A stretch of 64,000 bases of DNA from Megalonaias nervosa (taxonomy: Eukaryota > Mollusca > Bivalvia > Unionida > Unionidae). Positions 45,660 through 60,240 of this stretch are shown here, in pieces. How positions within the stretch are numbered: position 1 is the stretch's first letter; the number at the start of each line of letters is the position of its first letter. Location: NCBI GenBank assembly GCA_016617855.1, contig JAECUM010003728.1:62001-126000 (forward strand), in the 5' to 3' direction. The notes under the pieces are model-generated. The model was not told where the DNA came from. It worked only from the letters and a program-made list of their open reading frames with translations, and did no database searches. Both the position numbers and the translations under genes were made by a program.

Positions 45660-46960
45660 GTGCAGTTCATACTGGACATTATTCCCCCGACACGTGAGGA
45701 TTCATACTGGAGATTATCCCTTCGACACGTGAGGATTCATACTGGAGATTATCCCTTTAAATACGAAGTTTTTCATAAAATGTTTGGATGCAATGGTCGT
45801 TCGAAACTGAAGAGCCCCATAAGGATCAATAATGAAGGCAATTCATTCAAATATCAAGTTTGTCATTATAAACTGTTTGAATGAAATAGTGTTTTGAATA
45901 GGGTTGGAAAATATAAATATATCATTCAATGTGAAGTAAATGAAGTATTACTCCAGAGTGTTGCTTGTAACATCCGATTGATTTTCCACATTGTCAATAT
46001 ACCATTTAAATGCGAAGTTTGTGCCAAAATGTTTGGACGAAATAGCCACTTGAAGATGCACACGAAGATATATACTGGACATAAATCATTCAAATGTGGA
46101 GTTTGTGATCAAATGTTTAGGCAGAGTAGTAATTTGAAGGTGCACATGATGAAGCATACTGGAGATAAACCATTCAAATGCGAAGTTTGTGATAAAATGT
46201 TTAGACGAAATACACATCTGAAGAGCCACATGATGATACATACTGGAGATAAACCATTCCAGTGTGAAGTTTGTGGCAAAGTGTTTGGACTCAATACTCA
46301 CTTGAAGAGCCACATGAAGATACACACTGGAGATAAACCATTCAAGTGTGAAGTTTGTTATAAAATATTTGCTCAGAGTGGTGCTTTAAAGTCGCACATG
46401 AGGATACATACTGGAGATAAACCATTCAAATGTGAAATTTGTGGCAAGGCCTTTGCACGAAGTACACATATGAATTACCACACGAGGATACATACTGGAG
46501 ATAAACCATTCAAATGTGACATTTGTGGTAAATTATTTATCCAAAGAGGTTCTTTGAAAATACACATGAGGATACATACTGGAGATAAACCATTCAAATG
46601 TGAAATTTGTGGTGAAGTATTTTGGAAAATTAGTGCTTTCAAGAGACACAGGAGACTGCATACTGGAGACTAGATATTCAGATGTTAAGGTTTTGATGAA
46701 AAGTTTTGGGAAAAATAATGCATCGAAAAGCACGAGGGTACATATTGTAGATAAACCATTCAAACATGAAGTTTGTGATCCAATGTTTATTGAAAGCGGT
46801 TACCCAAAGGTACACACGAGAATACATCCTATTAGTAAGCCATTCATTTATGAAGTTTGTTATCAAATTTTTTGACAGAGTAATAATTTTAAAGTGCACA
46901 TAAGGATTCTTGCGGAAGATAAATCAGATTTGAAGCTTATGATAAAATGTAATGGTGGCA
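45660..46960 (+). pseudogene. C2H2 zinc-finger array, 8 well-preserved fingers with decayed flanks
   Basis: The clean part (45894-46673) encodes eight 28-residue fingers joined by TGDKPFKCE linkers. The first has its last His replaced by Tyr (HTKIY). Upstream, in the same frame but cut off by a TGA at 45882-45884, are degraded fingers (YPFKYEVFHKMF, SFKYQVCHYKLFE). An internal 35-bp tandem duplication occurs at about 45685-45752. Downstream of the TAG at 46671, further finger debris continues in other frames (KPFKHEVCDPMF, KPFIYEVCYQIF) to about 46960. No ATG begins the clean block. It could be an exon of a live gene ending at 46671, but the decay on both sides favours a pseudogene or an array shrinking from its edges. 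Confidence 0.65.
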
Positions 46961-47567
46961 GAGGAGGAGCCACATGAGCATGCATAAAGAATTCAAATAT
47001 GAACTTTATGACTAAACATAGTAGTGCTTTTAATAGCTTGTGATGAGAATAAACACTAAGGATATAGTGTTTTAGGTTTTTTAGTAGGTTTTTTAATGTG
47101 CCTTGTTGAGTATTTTTGTTTATAACTTTCAGTTATATTTGTTTCCTATGAGTTGCTCTCAAGCAGTTGTTATGTGGCATTTGGGGAATATTTCAGAATT
47201 AATATCAGCCTATAGACTAATATTAAGCAGCATTAGAGGAATGTATGGGAATTCTTTTTAGATTCGATGCCACTTGGATGACAGATGTTTAGGTGGGAAA
47301 TTGGGGGATAAATGTGTTTATGGGACAAATAGGAATGGTAATGTTCCAGTTTTTATTTGCATTCAAACACACAACCCCACAATCCAGCACAATATTCCTT
47401 GTTACAATCCAAAACATCATATACAATCCAACACCTGCATTTGCGTTATTGTCAGTGTACATACTCTGCAAATCAGAACTCAATTTTTTTATTGCTACAC
47501 AAATACCCCCCCTACTACAAAGTTTTGTAAATTATGATTGTTATTTGTCTTTTCTAGTGATCTGAGT
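46961..47567. other. No gene seen
   Basis: AT-rich DNA without a recognisable domain, up to the histone-type stem-loop. Confidence 0.5.
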
Positions 47568-47583
47568 GGCCCTGAAAAGGGCC
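47568..47583 (-). promoter_or_regulatory. Histone-type mRNA 3' stem-loop
   Basis: Read on the - strand the 16 bases are GGCCCTTTTCAGGGCC: a perfect 6-bp stem with a TTTC loop, matching the metazoan replication-dependent histone consensus. It is preceded by an A-rich stretch and followed by ACTCA. A purine-rich AGAAAAG lies about 13 bases downstream, at the distance expected for a U7-pairing element. No histone reading frame is recognised upstream (higher coordinates) within 0.8 kb. It may be a leftover of a histone pseudogene or a chance match. Confidence 0.45.
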
Positions 47584-47963
47584 ATCATTTTTTTTCTCCC
47601 ACCAGTCATCTTAGTGGTTTTACCTCAGAGGTCAGGCTCCACAGTCCATAAATCTTTTCTGCCAGTTTTTTTCATTTTTCATCCAGCATATTTCTGTGGA
47701 GATCATGCCTAAAAGTAGGCGTATTGGCCTCTTTCACCTAGTATTCCTTCTCCTCTTACATCCAGTCGGGATGGCCCATCTGGTGGAGTTTTTCTTGGAA
47801 CTTCATTCAGTTCTTATTCAGACACTGGAAGATCCATTCTGTTCTTGTGTTTATTCAGCCTCTTTTCTTCCCATGACTTATTGATTTTGTCAATTTTTTC
47901 ATGCGTTGTGTCTCTGATGCATTCTTTAGCAATAGTATGAGAGCTGATTTCCTTCTTCATGTG

Positions 47964-48374
47964 TCAAATGTGGTTGCAGCATTCCAATTTTTCTAACTGA
48001 TCCAGGAAAAGCTCTACTCTTTTCTGATATTGTTTTGGATGAAAATAATAAAGATGTATTAAAAACAAAATACATAAACACAAATGTTTGGCAAAATGAT
48101 TAGTTGATCTCTTTTTGAGAGGTTTCGATGGCTCTGAAAAGGGCTGTTTTGTTCTGATGAGTGATCCCATGTTTGAACATGTGGGAAGATGGCCATAGCT
48201 CATCTTGGGCTTCACCACAGCATAGGACTGAGTTTTTCTAAAGGGCAATGAGACGTCTTCAATCACCATTCTCTTGTTGTTGTTGTTGTTGCTGCTGATG
48301 CTGTTGCTTTTGCAGCATCTGTTCTTCTTCACCCAGTCTTCTTTCTCTTTGATGTTTTCTTTTGAGCAAGACAT
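47964..48374 (-). CDS. Hypothetical ORF, 136 codons
   Basis: ATG at 48374 to a stop at 47964. The N-terminus is charged (MSCSKENIKEKEDWVKK), followed by an Asn run encoded by (AAC)n, a basic stretch (SKPLKKRSTNHFAKH), a hydrophobic stretch (LCLCILFLIHLYYF) and a helical acidic tail. No family was recognised, and it is not a histone despite the stem-loop 0.4 kb downstream on the same strand. It may be a chance frame or part of an exon. Confidence 0.2.
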   Translation of the reverse strand: MSCSKENIKEKEDWVKKNRCCKSNSISSNNNNNKRMVIEDVSLPFRKTQSYAVVKPKMSYGHLPTCSNMGSLIRTKQPFSEPSKPLKKRSTNHFAKHLCLCILFLIHLYYFHPKQYQKRVELFLDQLEKLECCNHI

Positions 48375-49175
48375 CTACAAAGTTATGCACCAATTGTAAT
48401 AAGATTTCTTCAGGATAATTTCCTGCATAACTCAGTGTATGTGAACCATGGCTTTGCTTAATTGGGTCATTTCTGAAGCCATTTTTAAGTGCCTGATGAA
48501 TCAGCTTGTGATGTTTGAAAGTTTACTATTTGTTAAAAGAACCATTGCATCCTTTATGACATAGATGTTTTAACAGTTGGTGTCTGAATGTTTTAGAAAA
48601 GCTGACTAGTTTCAAACTTTTCAAATGGTTAGATGACCTTCCTGTAAATGGACAGTTTAGAAGAGTACATTTAGACTCAGCTGGGAGAATGCATTGTCAT
48701 TTACTTTGCACAGAGTCAAACTCTGAGAGCACCTGCACCCATAACAGTATACACATTATAGTTGGTGTCAGAATGTTATAAAACAGACTAATGTTCAAAT
48801 GGTCAGAGATTGATCATCATTGAAGACATTTCATGACTTGCCATATCAGGGCTACTGTTGTAAGCATTACACCAGATTCTGTGGAATGTCATTGATGTTG
48901 TTCAGTATTTAGTAGAGTATCAAGTGCTTTTAAGAGAACTGATTCCATAGGACAAGACAATTATCAGAATTTTAGATGTCATGTCATGTGCATTAGATCT
49001 TACTTACTACAGTACATGCAAAGACAAAACAGCCATCGAGACTTGAAACATCTAAATTTGGCAATGTATGTGTAAGCTGCCATTCTGAGTATTCAGGAAA
49101 TTACGTTTCCGGTAGCTAGATTGTGCAGATAATCTTCACAAGCTACTGAACGACTTTCTTAGCTGATCTGGGCTG

Positions 49176-49220
<45 letters not shown>

Positions 49221-51580
49221 GGAGATTGATGGTGTTGGACATGTGCCAATCATGACTTCTTCAGAATTGACACAGAATGTATCATCGCTTCGTTTCTGGT
49301 TTCTCTTTGGAAATGTGGGATCATTTCATGACAGTAGATCATTGGGCTTTAGAATCTCCAAATCAGCGTAGAAAAGGAGAGAAAGAAGAAACTAGAGACA
49401 AAATTAATGATACCTATTAATAATGTCGAGAAAGAGATCATTTGTCTTCAGAGGATCCCAAGAGAAGAGAGAGAACAGAGAAGGAACATTCAAAAGTCCA
49501 AAATAGAAGAAGTCTCCATTCAAGAAGAGATTCAAGAAGGCAAGAGAATTCAAAGAAATAGCAGAAAAAGAACACCATACCAGTGAAGAAATTAATAAAG
49601 CAAGTTAAAAGGTGGACCTGTATGATATGTTATGAAATTAATAGTGATTCTAATTCAAGAGAATATCCCCAAACCCTTAAGTGTATATTTGACTTGATTT
49701 CTTCTTTTTTATGGACATGATACTGAGGTGCACTTTCACTGCCAAAAATATGAAACTATAGCGTGTTGGATAGTAAATGTTGGGTGTTAGGTGATAGATG
49801 ACTGGATGCTGGTCACTATACAAGGTATGTTGATGGTATAATATGGAGTGTTAGATAGCAATCCCCACAATATTAACTCTGCATTTGCCATAGGATGCCA
49901 TAAAACCCATGTTTGTTCTCTGTGCAAGAGTGTTTCCGTATGTGCCTAGTTTTCTGGGGCGAAATCAGGGAGGTTAGGTCCAAATCAGGTAGATTAGTGT
50001 AATGATTTTTGTCATGAAGTTAAGTGTGAAAGTGCACATGGTACCAAAACAAAGGAAATTAACTACAATGAATACTAATTACTCAACATTATTTTCTTAT
50101 GCTAATATCTAATCTCACAAAATTATTTAAGAACCTTCTCAAGAATCATTGTCGGTGCTTCAGAAATTTGTGACACACTGCTACTTCAAACACTCAGACT
50201 TACTTTATTGAACATGTCCTGCCTTTCAGTCTTGTAGAAAAGCTCCATTTGCAGCAATTCACAAATAAATGGGATGGTCTGAGTTCAAAACTGTTGCTCT
50301 TAGCATTTATGTTACATGATAATAATTACTGTTTTTCCACATACATTTCCCTGGAGATTTGGCATTATGTGTTTCTATTTCATCCCCTTCTATTACATTC
50401 TGTCACATCTTGTGTAATAATATATTTTATGTATTTAGAAGTATTATGTGTGTATACACATTCCTCCCTTTTTCCTTGTTTTGTAGAAGTATGTTTAAAT
50501 TGTAATAAAAAAGCGGCACTGGATTATTGAAGTGTGTGTTTGGATAGTAGTACCTTATAATCATGGCCTTGCAGCTATCTGAAGGCTGATAGACAACAAT
50601 GCATAGATAGAACTTTCTTTGAACTATTCTATGTTATGTTATATCTATCGATTGATCGATCGATCTGCCTGTCATATAGCAGGAGTACGCAAAGCATAAG
50701 GACCCACAAATGCAGGGCCCCACAAGCCCATGCAAACAAATCGTTTTTTACACTATAGATTAGGCAGCGGCCCATCGGTAAGCTTCCTAGCTACGCCACT
50801 GCTACCTGCCTACCCACCAACATATCCTTCCTTCCTTCCTTCCACCCACCCATCCATCCATCAATCACAAAGTTGTTGAAGAATTTTTATAGCAGTAATC
50901 TGGCGCACTTGTTGTAAGTAACCATGGAATAAAAAATCCAGCGGGGAATCAGATTTTAAACTTTAATTTTCCAGGGACGATAATGGACTGTGATATTTTT
51001 CTACCCCTGATCTATCAGGCTGTGTACCTGCTTGACCATATTCAACTGAATGTTTGGACTCAGCCATGGCAAATACACCATAGATGCTGGCTTGACTCCA
51101 TATTTGAATTTAATTACGCACGTTTACAATAATGTCACCATACATTACTATCTACTGGCTACTTATTAAGAATGCAGAGTGACTCGTAGTAAAGAAGAGT
51201 GTCTTGATATTTCAATGGCATACACTTTCCGACACTCTTTAATTATCATTTTGTGAGCGTCCAAAATATCTACCGATCATGTACTTTTATGAACGTGTGA
51301 TTTTTATAATGACGAAACACATGCAGCTTCCTTTTGCATCCAGCTGAAATGCAGTGCACAGCAATTTTGGTAACGTTTTAGATTTTAGTCAGTAAATATC
51401 TATCTCATATTAATGGGCTAATGTGGTGCACATAATCTTGGCGATAAGTTATTGCATCGCCATCTTTTCTCTTGATGTACACAATCCATATATGGCCTGC
51501 CTATATTTGCAATTATCTTGAACTCGAGTCTCGTAAAATCGCATCCTTCATTTTTTCTTTCCAAAGCACCTCACCTCTTT
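48375..51580. other. No gene seen; simple repeats and one dispersed-repeat fragment
   Basis: A (CT)n tract lies at 49179-49217. 49950-50025 shares AAATCAGG(G/T)AGATTAGTGTAATGA with 21620-21660. A (CTTC)n and (CATC)n-like patch is at 50825-50865. No domain-bearing frame was found. Confidence 0.5.
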
Positions 51581-52285
51581 GCAAATGATTAGACTTGTGC
51601 ACATTACAAATGCCTACACTTGTGCATGTTACAAATGATTAGACTGTTCATATTATAAATGATTAGTCTTGTGTATAGTACAAATGATTAGACTTCTGCG
51701 TGTATTAAATGACTAGACTTGTGCATATTACAAATGACTAGACTCATGCATATTACAAATGACTAGATTTATGCATATTATAAATGACTAGATTTGTGTA
51801 CATTACAAATGACTAGACTTGTTCATACTACAAATGACTAGACTTGTTCATATTAGAAATTACTAGACTTGTTCATATTACAAATGATTAGACTTGTTCA
51901 TATTACAAATGATTAGGCTTGTGCCTATTACAAATTACTAGACTTGTGCATGTTACAAATGACCAGGCTTGTGCATGTATCAAATGATTAGACTTGTGCA
52001 TATTACAATAACTAGACTTATTCATATTGCATATGACTAGACTTGTGCAGATTAAAAATGATTAGACTTGTGCATGTATCAAATGACTAGACTTGTGCAT
52101 ATTACAAATGACTAGCCTTGTGCGTATTACAAACGACTAGATTTGTGCATCTTATAATGACTAGACTTGTGCATCTTACAAATGACTAGACTTGTTCATA
52201 TTACAAATGACTAGACTTGTGCATATTACATATGACTAGACTTGTGCATATTACAAATGACTAGACTGGTGCACATTGCATACTG
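51581..52285. repeat. 25-bp minisatellite
   Basis: About 28 tandem units of near 25 bp with core GACTAGACTTGTGCATATTA plus CAAAT. Variants swap GTGCATATTA, GTTCATATTA and GTGCATGTTA. Units toward the right end are more homogeneous. Non-coding. Confidence 0.95.
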
Positions 52286-52399
52286 ACTAACCTAAAACTT
52301 TAGGTAACACTTCCTTGGCAAAGTACAAACCAGTAGAGATAAGATTGACAACACAATTTTTCATTTGACTCATCATCACCATTCAGTTGTGACACAAAA

Positions 52400-53240
52400 T
52401 TTCAAAGGCAACATATAAAAGCATTGGAACCTGTCTTTGTGGATTTGGTACATACAGGCGTAATGAAGGGTGCCCTAAAGTCATGTGAATTTGACCCGAT
52501 TTCCACATCATTGCCGCTTGACTGCTTAGATTCAATATTGCCTTTGCTAAATAATGTTACAATTATTTCTCTCTCTCTCAGGGAATTAAACTCGTTTTTT
52601 AAAAGCTTCCTGTGCAAAACATCTGTTGACGAAACCAACGCTTTACGCTTGACTATGACAATTTAAAGCACAAACGGCATGTTTTTAACATCACATTCAG
52701 GTCATAAATCTTAGAAACAACTATTCTTTCTCAAGTAGTATCTCATCCGAATTCAAATAGTCTTTTTAGCAATGCAACGTCCGCATGTTGCCCTCGCCAA
52801 AGTACTGAATCTTCCCTTCTGAGAGTAGTTAACGACCTACTCTCTGCTTTTGATAGTTTAAAGATTAGTCCTCACCTTCCTTTACTTGTCTGCAGCATCT
52901 GACAAAGTAGACCATGACATATTACTTCACTGTCTCCAACATATATTTGGCATTCACGATACAGCCGTACATGTCCTAATTAGTCAACAGGACACAAATT
53001 GTGCCCGTAAATGCAAAACATTCAAGCCCAGTTGATCTATGCTTTTGCGTTTCACTAGGCTTCCTACCACTATAGATATATTCGTTTATATAGCGATTAC
53101 ATGCTGTAGTTATGTTGTTACTTCTTGTGCCAAAACTAAACTTCAGAAAAGAAGAGTATCAAAACCAATGGTTGGACCTTTCGAGAGCTTTGATCTTTGT
53201 TTATTTAGAATGATGTCAGCTCACACGTGTTAATCTTTTT
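52400..53240 (+). pseudogene. Non-LTR retrotransposon reverse transcriptase (Jockey/CR1-like), decayed
   Basis: The frame at 52424-52666 reads KSCEFDPISTSLPLDCLDSI and LRELNSFFKSFLCKTSV, resembling the SCxLDPLPT..L and FPSxFKxAxVxPLLKK block upstream of RT motif 1. After frame changes, STESSLLRVVNDLL and LYLSAASDKVDHDILLHCL (about 52800-52950) match HSTETALLRVxNDLL and LLDLSAAFDTIDHxILLxRL. A degraded SSPVDLCFCVSLG (about 53020-53060) sits where the VPQGSVLGP motif should be. Stops and indels are frequent. Confidence 0.7.
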
Positions 53241-54869
<1,629 letters not shown>

Positions 54870-55030
54870 CGTGTGTATCTATATAGTCGTTGCATTTGCG
54901 TATTTGCTGTGGACTAGGGTTGCGCCAGGTTTCACAACCATACAAAGTGCGGGGTAATGCGATAATTTCGTACAGAATGTTCGCTGTGAGTGGATTAAAG
55001 CCATGCTCGTTAACTGCAAAAATGAATACA
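54870..55030 (-). pseudogene. Non-LTR reverse transcriptase C-terminal fragment
   Basis: The - strand reads FAVNEHGFNPLTANILYEI, then ALPRTLYGCETWRNPSPQQI. The GLNPLTA...Y..I.LPxxLYGCExW pattern is a hallmark of the RT C-terminal region of CR1-like LINEs. It is short and isolated. Confidence 0.65.
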
Positions 55031-55589
55031 GCTGAATATGGAACTTACTAGCTTATCTGTGGCCCCTATTATCTTAAAATCACTTTCGCTACATTTAGAT
55101 GTATTGATGGATAAATGTCTATATGATTATGCTTCTAGTACAGCATCAGATCCCAGGAACCAACGACTGTGTCTTCTTTTGTAGTCAGATGATCTTTCAT
55201 TAAATAAAATACAAAAGGTCGAAACTACGTAGGAATATCAGACCGAAAAGACCCAATCCGAAAGAACTCAGTGACTAATCGATTCAATTTAGGTACATAC
55301 AGACGACCACAGTTTCCTCATATATTTACAATAATCTGTTCTTTACTATTGGTTATATTTAATTTATATATTTCTGGCATATCATCAATTATAATGATAG
55401 ACAGAGTACTACAGTATTTTAACATTTCGGGATGAAGTGAGGTTTTCAATACAATGACCTTTATTTTCTACCATGTGTTTGGCCATGATCTATTTGTGAA
55501 CATTTCACTAGTCATTTCACTATGTATGTATCAGTGGAAAACATGACCAGGTTGGTCGGTCCAACTAAACAATCCAGTGACGCTCAAAG

Positions 55590-55590
<1 letters not shown>

Positions 55591-55621
<31 letters not shown>

Positions 55622-56900
55622 GGATTTGACCACAACAAGTTTATTACGAAACAGTGAAGAAGCACAAAACACAAGGGCAACATGGTGGAAATATATGAAG
55701 GGCCAGATCAACAGAAGATATAAATAAAAACACAACAACACGATGGAAACATATGAAGCCCACGATCAAGAGAGGATGTTAAAAAAAAACCGGAAAGATG
55801 ATGGAAAGATGAGGGTCCCCGATCAACAAAGAACGTAGAAAAAGCCAAACAATATGGTGAAAACATATCAGGGCCCCCAATCAACAGAGCATGTTTAAAA
55901 ATCACGACAACATGGAGCAAATAAATGAGGTTACGTAAAAAGGTTCGTTATCGAATAGCGTTAATATGATCAAACAATTAAAAGCAAAATCAACAGATGG
56001 TGAGGATAACAGATGAAGCTTCCAAACCAACGGGAAACACCAATGGTGAGTTCCAATGAATACTTAGATAAAAAAGAGCACTTAGAATGAGCGGCAGTAC
56101 GTATGTTATGTAAAAATACTCCAAGGATAGCGATATGTATATATTAGAACAGATGTTTTCTTCTTTCAAGAAATTTAATAGGCAAGACACATTGGCTGTA
56201 TCAAAAGGTTGCTTCATGTGTTGACCATTGTAGTATGGATCCCATTTAGTTTGGAGACCGAAACAATCCATCATGATCTGAATCACTGTGAATGGCTCAT
56301 CACAAGAAATACACTCAAGTGGGTCTTTGCTTTTCAGCATGGCGGAGCGGGTTATAGAAGCATGACCAATTCTACTTCCTGAAACAACTACCACGTCCTT
56401 TCGTTCTATAGGTAGGAACCCAGTCGCCTAGAGATGGTTCGAATATATACAATTGATTATACACTGCATCATGCCATGAGGCCTGCCATTTACTAAGCAA
56501 AGACGTTTTGATTCGAGGTTTAAAATGTGTTTTGCTTTTTAAAATTAGATGATGAAGGGATAGGACCGTTTAGCAGCGTGATCTGCTTTGTCATTATCTT
56601 TAATACCGGCATGGCTGGGTAATAAACTATATACGGTTTTGTGGAAGGTGCAGAATTCAGAATGTTTTCATGAGAATATCAATCAATAACAGATTTTCCA
56701 ACTTCCTGTTTTGTAGTGACTGAAGCACTGATAATGAATTGGAGAAGACAATAGAGTTCTTAATGGTATGACTTTCAACATATTTCTGGGCAAGTTCTAT
56801 TGCTCTGGGGTCGGCTGAAAAAATCGATGCACCATCTGGCGTACGTTTTGGTTCTTTACATAATCAGAGAGGTTTTTCGGAAGTGGACGCCTTCCGGATT
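55591..56900 (-). pseudogene. Non-LTR retrotransposon 3' part with RNase H-like region, repeats and (ATCA)n tail
   Basis: On the - strand at about 56850-56700 the code SIFSADPRAIELAQKYVESH and NSIVFSNSLSVLQSLQNRKL matches the RNase H domain of I-type LINEs (xxAELxAILxA, xFSDSLSxLQAL), with the catalytic Glu apparently changed to Asp. The later frame 56394-55990 reads RIGHASITRSAMLKSKDPLE, CISCDEPFTVIQIMMDCFG and LLNFLKEENI, the GHxRLTHxxLL..exPxC..C...LTVxHIL.eC segment that follows. The 3' side holds four or five imperfect 57-66 bp tandem units (55677-55925, core ATGGTGGAAAxATATGAAGG) and ends at a (TGAT)n run (55591-55620), (ATCA)n on the element strand. Confidence 0.7.
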
Positions 56901-58900
56901 TTAGAAATTTCAATTTTTGTACTGTCGAAGTTGGATAATATTCTAATGCCAAAGGTAGTTATGGAATTGGTTTATTTTGTTATATTGTTTTGAAATTTAT
57001 TTAAAAAAAGATATAAATGAAACACATGTTGATAGCGTTGAAAAGGAATACTCCACCATTAACACACAACGGGGGGGGGGGGCGGGAGTTATGGCAGGAG
57101 TAATACAGTTCAATCAGAGTGTCTGAGAGACATATTTATAACAGGACATTGAAAACGAAAACGACATAAAGGTAATGGAAATAATAAATCTCGGAAGTCG
57201 GAATTCTTTTCTTGGTGAAGCGCATATGTATCGAATGTTAAGTGCAGTTCGTCTATATCCATCACAGGTAATGGTTTTCATGGTTAACAACAGTTTAACT
57301 TTAGATCTATTTCCGAACCTCCATGTTTAACAGGTCTCGAGTTTTACCTTCTTGCAGTTTCTACCTTAATAGTCCGATCATGAGACTGGACTGCGAACGT
57401 AAACTTTACGTTAAGGAACTTTTTCACTGTATTTCCACACCATTCCACTGATCTTGATGCACACGTAATATCTCAAAGTAGGTAACAAATTGGGTGTTGA
57501 GATCACATTAATCCACGTGATTCATTACATGGAATTTGTTCTTGCGATTTATGAGATAGTAGGAAAATGTATGCTTGCAATGTGGGAAATTATGGTAGGA
57601 AAATGTGTGCTTGCAATGTGGAAAATTATATATCTTATTCCTTTTCTTCAGAAAAACATTAAACCATGTAACACCTTATATACGTCGATGACTAATCTAG
57701 ATTCAGTCACTTGAAATACATGTCACAGAGCACAATATTAGTGATATCCCTATATGTATTTGTCCTATAGAACAGAAACTGATACGATGTCGCCGTAGAG
57801 TTTTCTTTAAATGAATCGAGCTCTATTTGTATTTTCTTAGATGCTTTTGATTTATGCATTAAAATATAAGCATTAATGTTCATTAAAAGATATACAATGG
57901 TGATTAATTTATGGGCTGTCTTTCACACTGAAAATGCCTCTTTCAGACTTTACATACATGGGCTTGAAACCAACGGAGCCTGTTAACCCATTCAGTATAA
58001 CTAAGCATTGTCGACCTTCGTCTGTAAAATGGTTGGAAACAATTATATATTTCTTTCTAGAAAACTAAGAGCCAGAACAACTACAAACAAAACTTATTAT
58101 CCATCGAATTACTTCTGTGTCAGAATAGGCAAGATCCACATGCGTTACCACTATGTATTTGTAAGCACGATCCACAATGTGTTACCATCATGTGCTTGTA
58201 AGCAAGTTCCGCTACAATTTAGCTCTATATAGAAACAAGCAAGATTCACAATGGTTGATCTCTTCGTAAATTTAAGATAGGTCTCTGCATCAGTATGAAT
58301 GTTATCTTAAAATCATCAACTAATATGGGCTGTTTCAAGTTATCCTAAGCTTGATCAACCTTCAACGCTTTACGCCACCTGTCAAATTGTTGTTTCTCCT
58401 CGTCATTGCCTTTCGCAATTCAACATTGGATTGTCCAGTCCCTTTTCTAAAATTCCCAAGTCTTTAGCGATCTTCCTCAAGTTTAAACTCACAAATCTTC
58501 AAAATAAATGCCTTAACTACACCATAATCAGCACTCTGTTGTACCGAAATATAGGCACGATATTTTGCCATCAATAATATGATTAATTCAAATCGCAACG
58601 TAATGACTCAGAAAGTAATCATTTCTAACTGCATGACTGAAAATGTAGATTTTTTTTGGAAACAAATATCTCTGAAGCTGCATTTATAAAAGATATCCGT
58701 TCACATTATCGGGAAAGTCTGGTGGGCCGTATGTAATAATAACCTAAATAATATAAACATTATCCGAAATATGTGTCCTAATTTAATCAAATTATTTTGT
58801 AAAAATTTGACACCGGGAACGTCCCTAAACAGTGGGGTGAAAACATATTCTTATTTCACAAAAAGGCTCTTTAGATAACCCTAACAATCACAAGGGTATT
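56901..58900. other. No gene seen; minor duplications
   Basis: A G-run lies at 57071-57081. Short tandem duplications occur at 57560-57627 (GTAGGAAAATGTxTGCTTGC twice) and about 58133-58220 (units sharing GATCCACA...GTTACCA...TGT...GTAAGCA). No coding domain was found. Confidence 0.5.
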
Positions 58901-60240
58901 TTTCTCATTTATATCATGAATAAAATGTCTAGCTGTATTTTAACCCAAAGCCTCATTCAGTGGTGCAAAGCTAGGGACAAAAGTATAGAAGCTCAGGCAG
59001 GATTCAGTAAAGGCTACTCTGTAACAGACTATATATTTGTTTTCAAACAATGATTCAAAATAAATATTTGTGTTAAGAAAAGGAGGTAGTTTTTATTCTC
59101 TTTTTGTTCACTTTTCCGAGACTATTGTCTCCACTGATCATGCAAAATTACTGAATTGCTTAGTCAACAAAGGTATTGTTGGAACGTCGTTCAAATTTCT
59201 AGACCTGATGTACAAAAATCTATATTCTTGTGTGCCGATGACAGGGCGATGTACAGAATTCCTCACATGTAATATTGGCACCAGACAAGGCTGCGTATTA
59301 AGCTCTCTTCAGTTTAATCTATTTTAAAATTATTTATGTTCAGACCTCCGGCAGAAAAGTCAAAATTTGGTATCTTTAGTACACAAAAATATCGTATTTT
59401 GTTGTGCTGTTGCATGCTGATGATGCAAACTGAGCTGATACAGTCGGTTCTTTTTGAAGTCGAAATAATACTGCGGAAACATTTTACGAAAACTGCCGAT
59501 TGTGTGTTAAGATTTCTAAACTTTCCGAGACATACATAATCCTTTTTACCACGAAGAGAACGTATAAGATTACCTCTGTGTTTTAAGTATTATTGTAAAC
59601 ATATTCAGCATTAAACTAGGTTGGATAAATTGTGATAACCCATATCCAAGGCAACTGTATATTATGCTGAGCAGAAATGAACGAGTCGTGTAAATTTAGG
59701 TGAGATGCAAAAGTTAATGGGATGCTATTCAGATATGGATTTGGCTAAATTTGGTTCGCGCACGATGTAGGAGATGAAAAAGTGTTTTTGCCTGATTTTA
59801 GACAATGTGTTAAAAATAATTTAATTGAGGATAGGATTTTAGCTGTAAAAATCGCATAAGGCATGTCACTTTAATAAATTTAATGACACATTTTCCGTTC
59901 ACCATTTAATTTACCTAACCATCTACAAAATACGTTAAAGCAGACTCCTTTGCTCCGCTCATAATTTTGCGATGGAGGAAGAACGTCACCTTGGAATCCC
60001 CACCCTGACAAAATATATGTATGTTATGTGATAAAGCCCAAACTAAAGATGAATATCACATTGTTTTACTGTGCTAGTTTTGTGCAGAAATTTGTAGCGA
60101 AAAATACCTATGTAACGAAATCTTTTATTCTAAGATGAAGTCTATGAATTCTATCATAATTTCTCAACCTGCACAATATATTTTTTCAGCATTCGACAGA
60201 AGAGATCAAACGTTCACGTAAATATATTATACTTGTTATA
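58901..60240 (+). pseudogene. CR1/L2-like LINE, reverse transcriptase to C-terminus, decayed
   Basis: The pieces in order are: EAQAGFSKGYSVTDYIFVF (about 58990), GGSFYSLFVHFSETIVSTDH, LLNCLVNKGIVGTSFKFL, TCNIGTRQGCVLSSLQFNLF (59270-59327), and LLHADDAN for the YADD box (about 59410). RSRLLCSAHNFAMEEERHL follows (about 59935-59990), then a C-terminal CMLCDKAQTKDEYHIVLLC and YIFSAFDRRDQTF (about 60020-60220). The CxxC...DEYHxxLxC tail is typical of this LINE group. Stops and frameshifts occur throughout, including one within the F-D motif, where VDFSKAFDSVDH-type sequence has become VHFSETIVSTDH. Confidence 0.75.
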
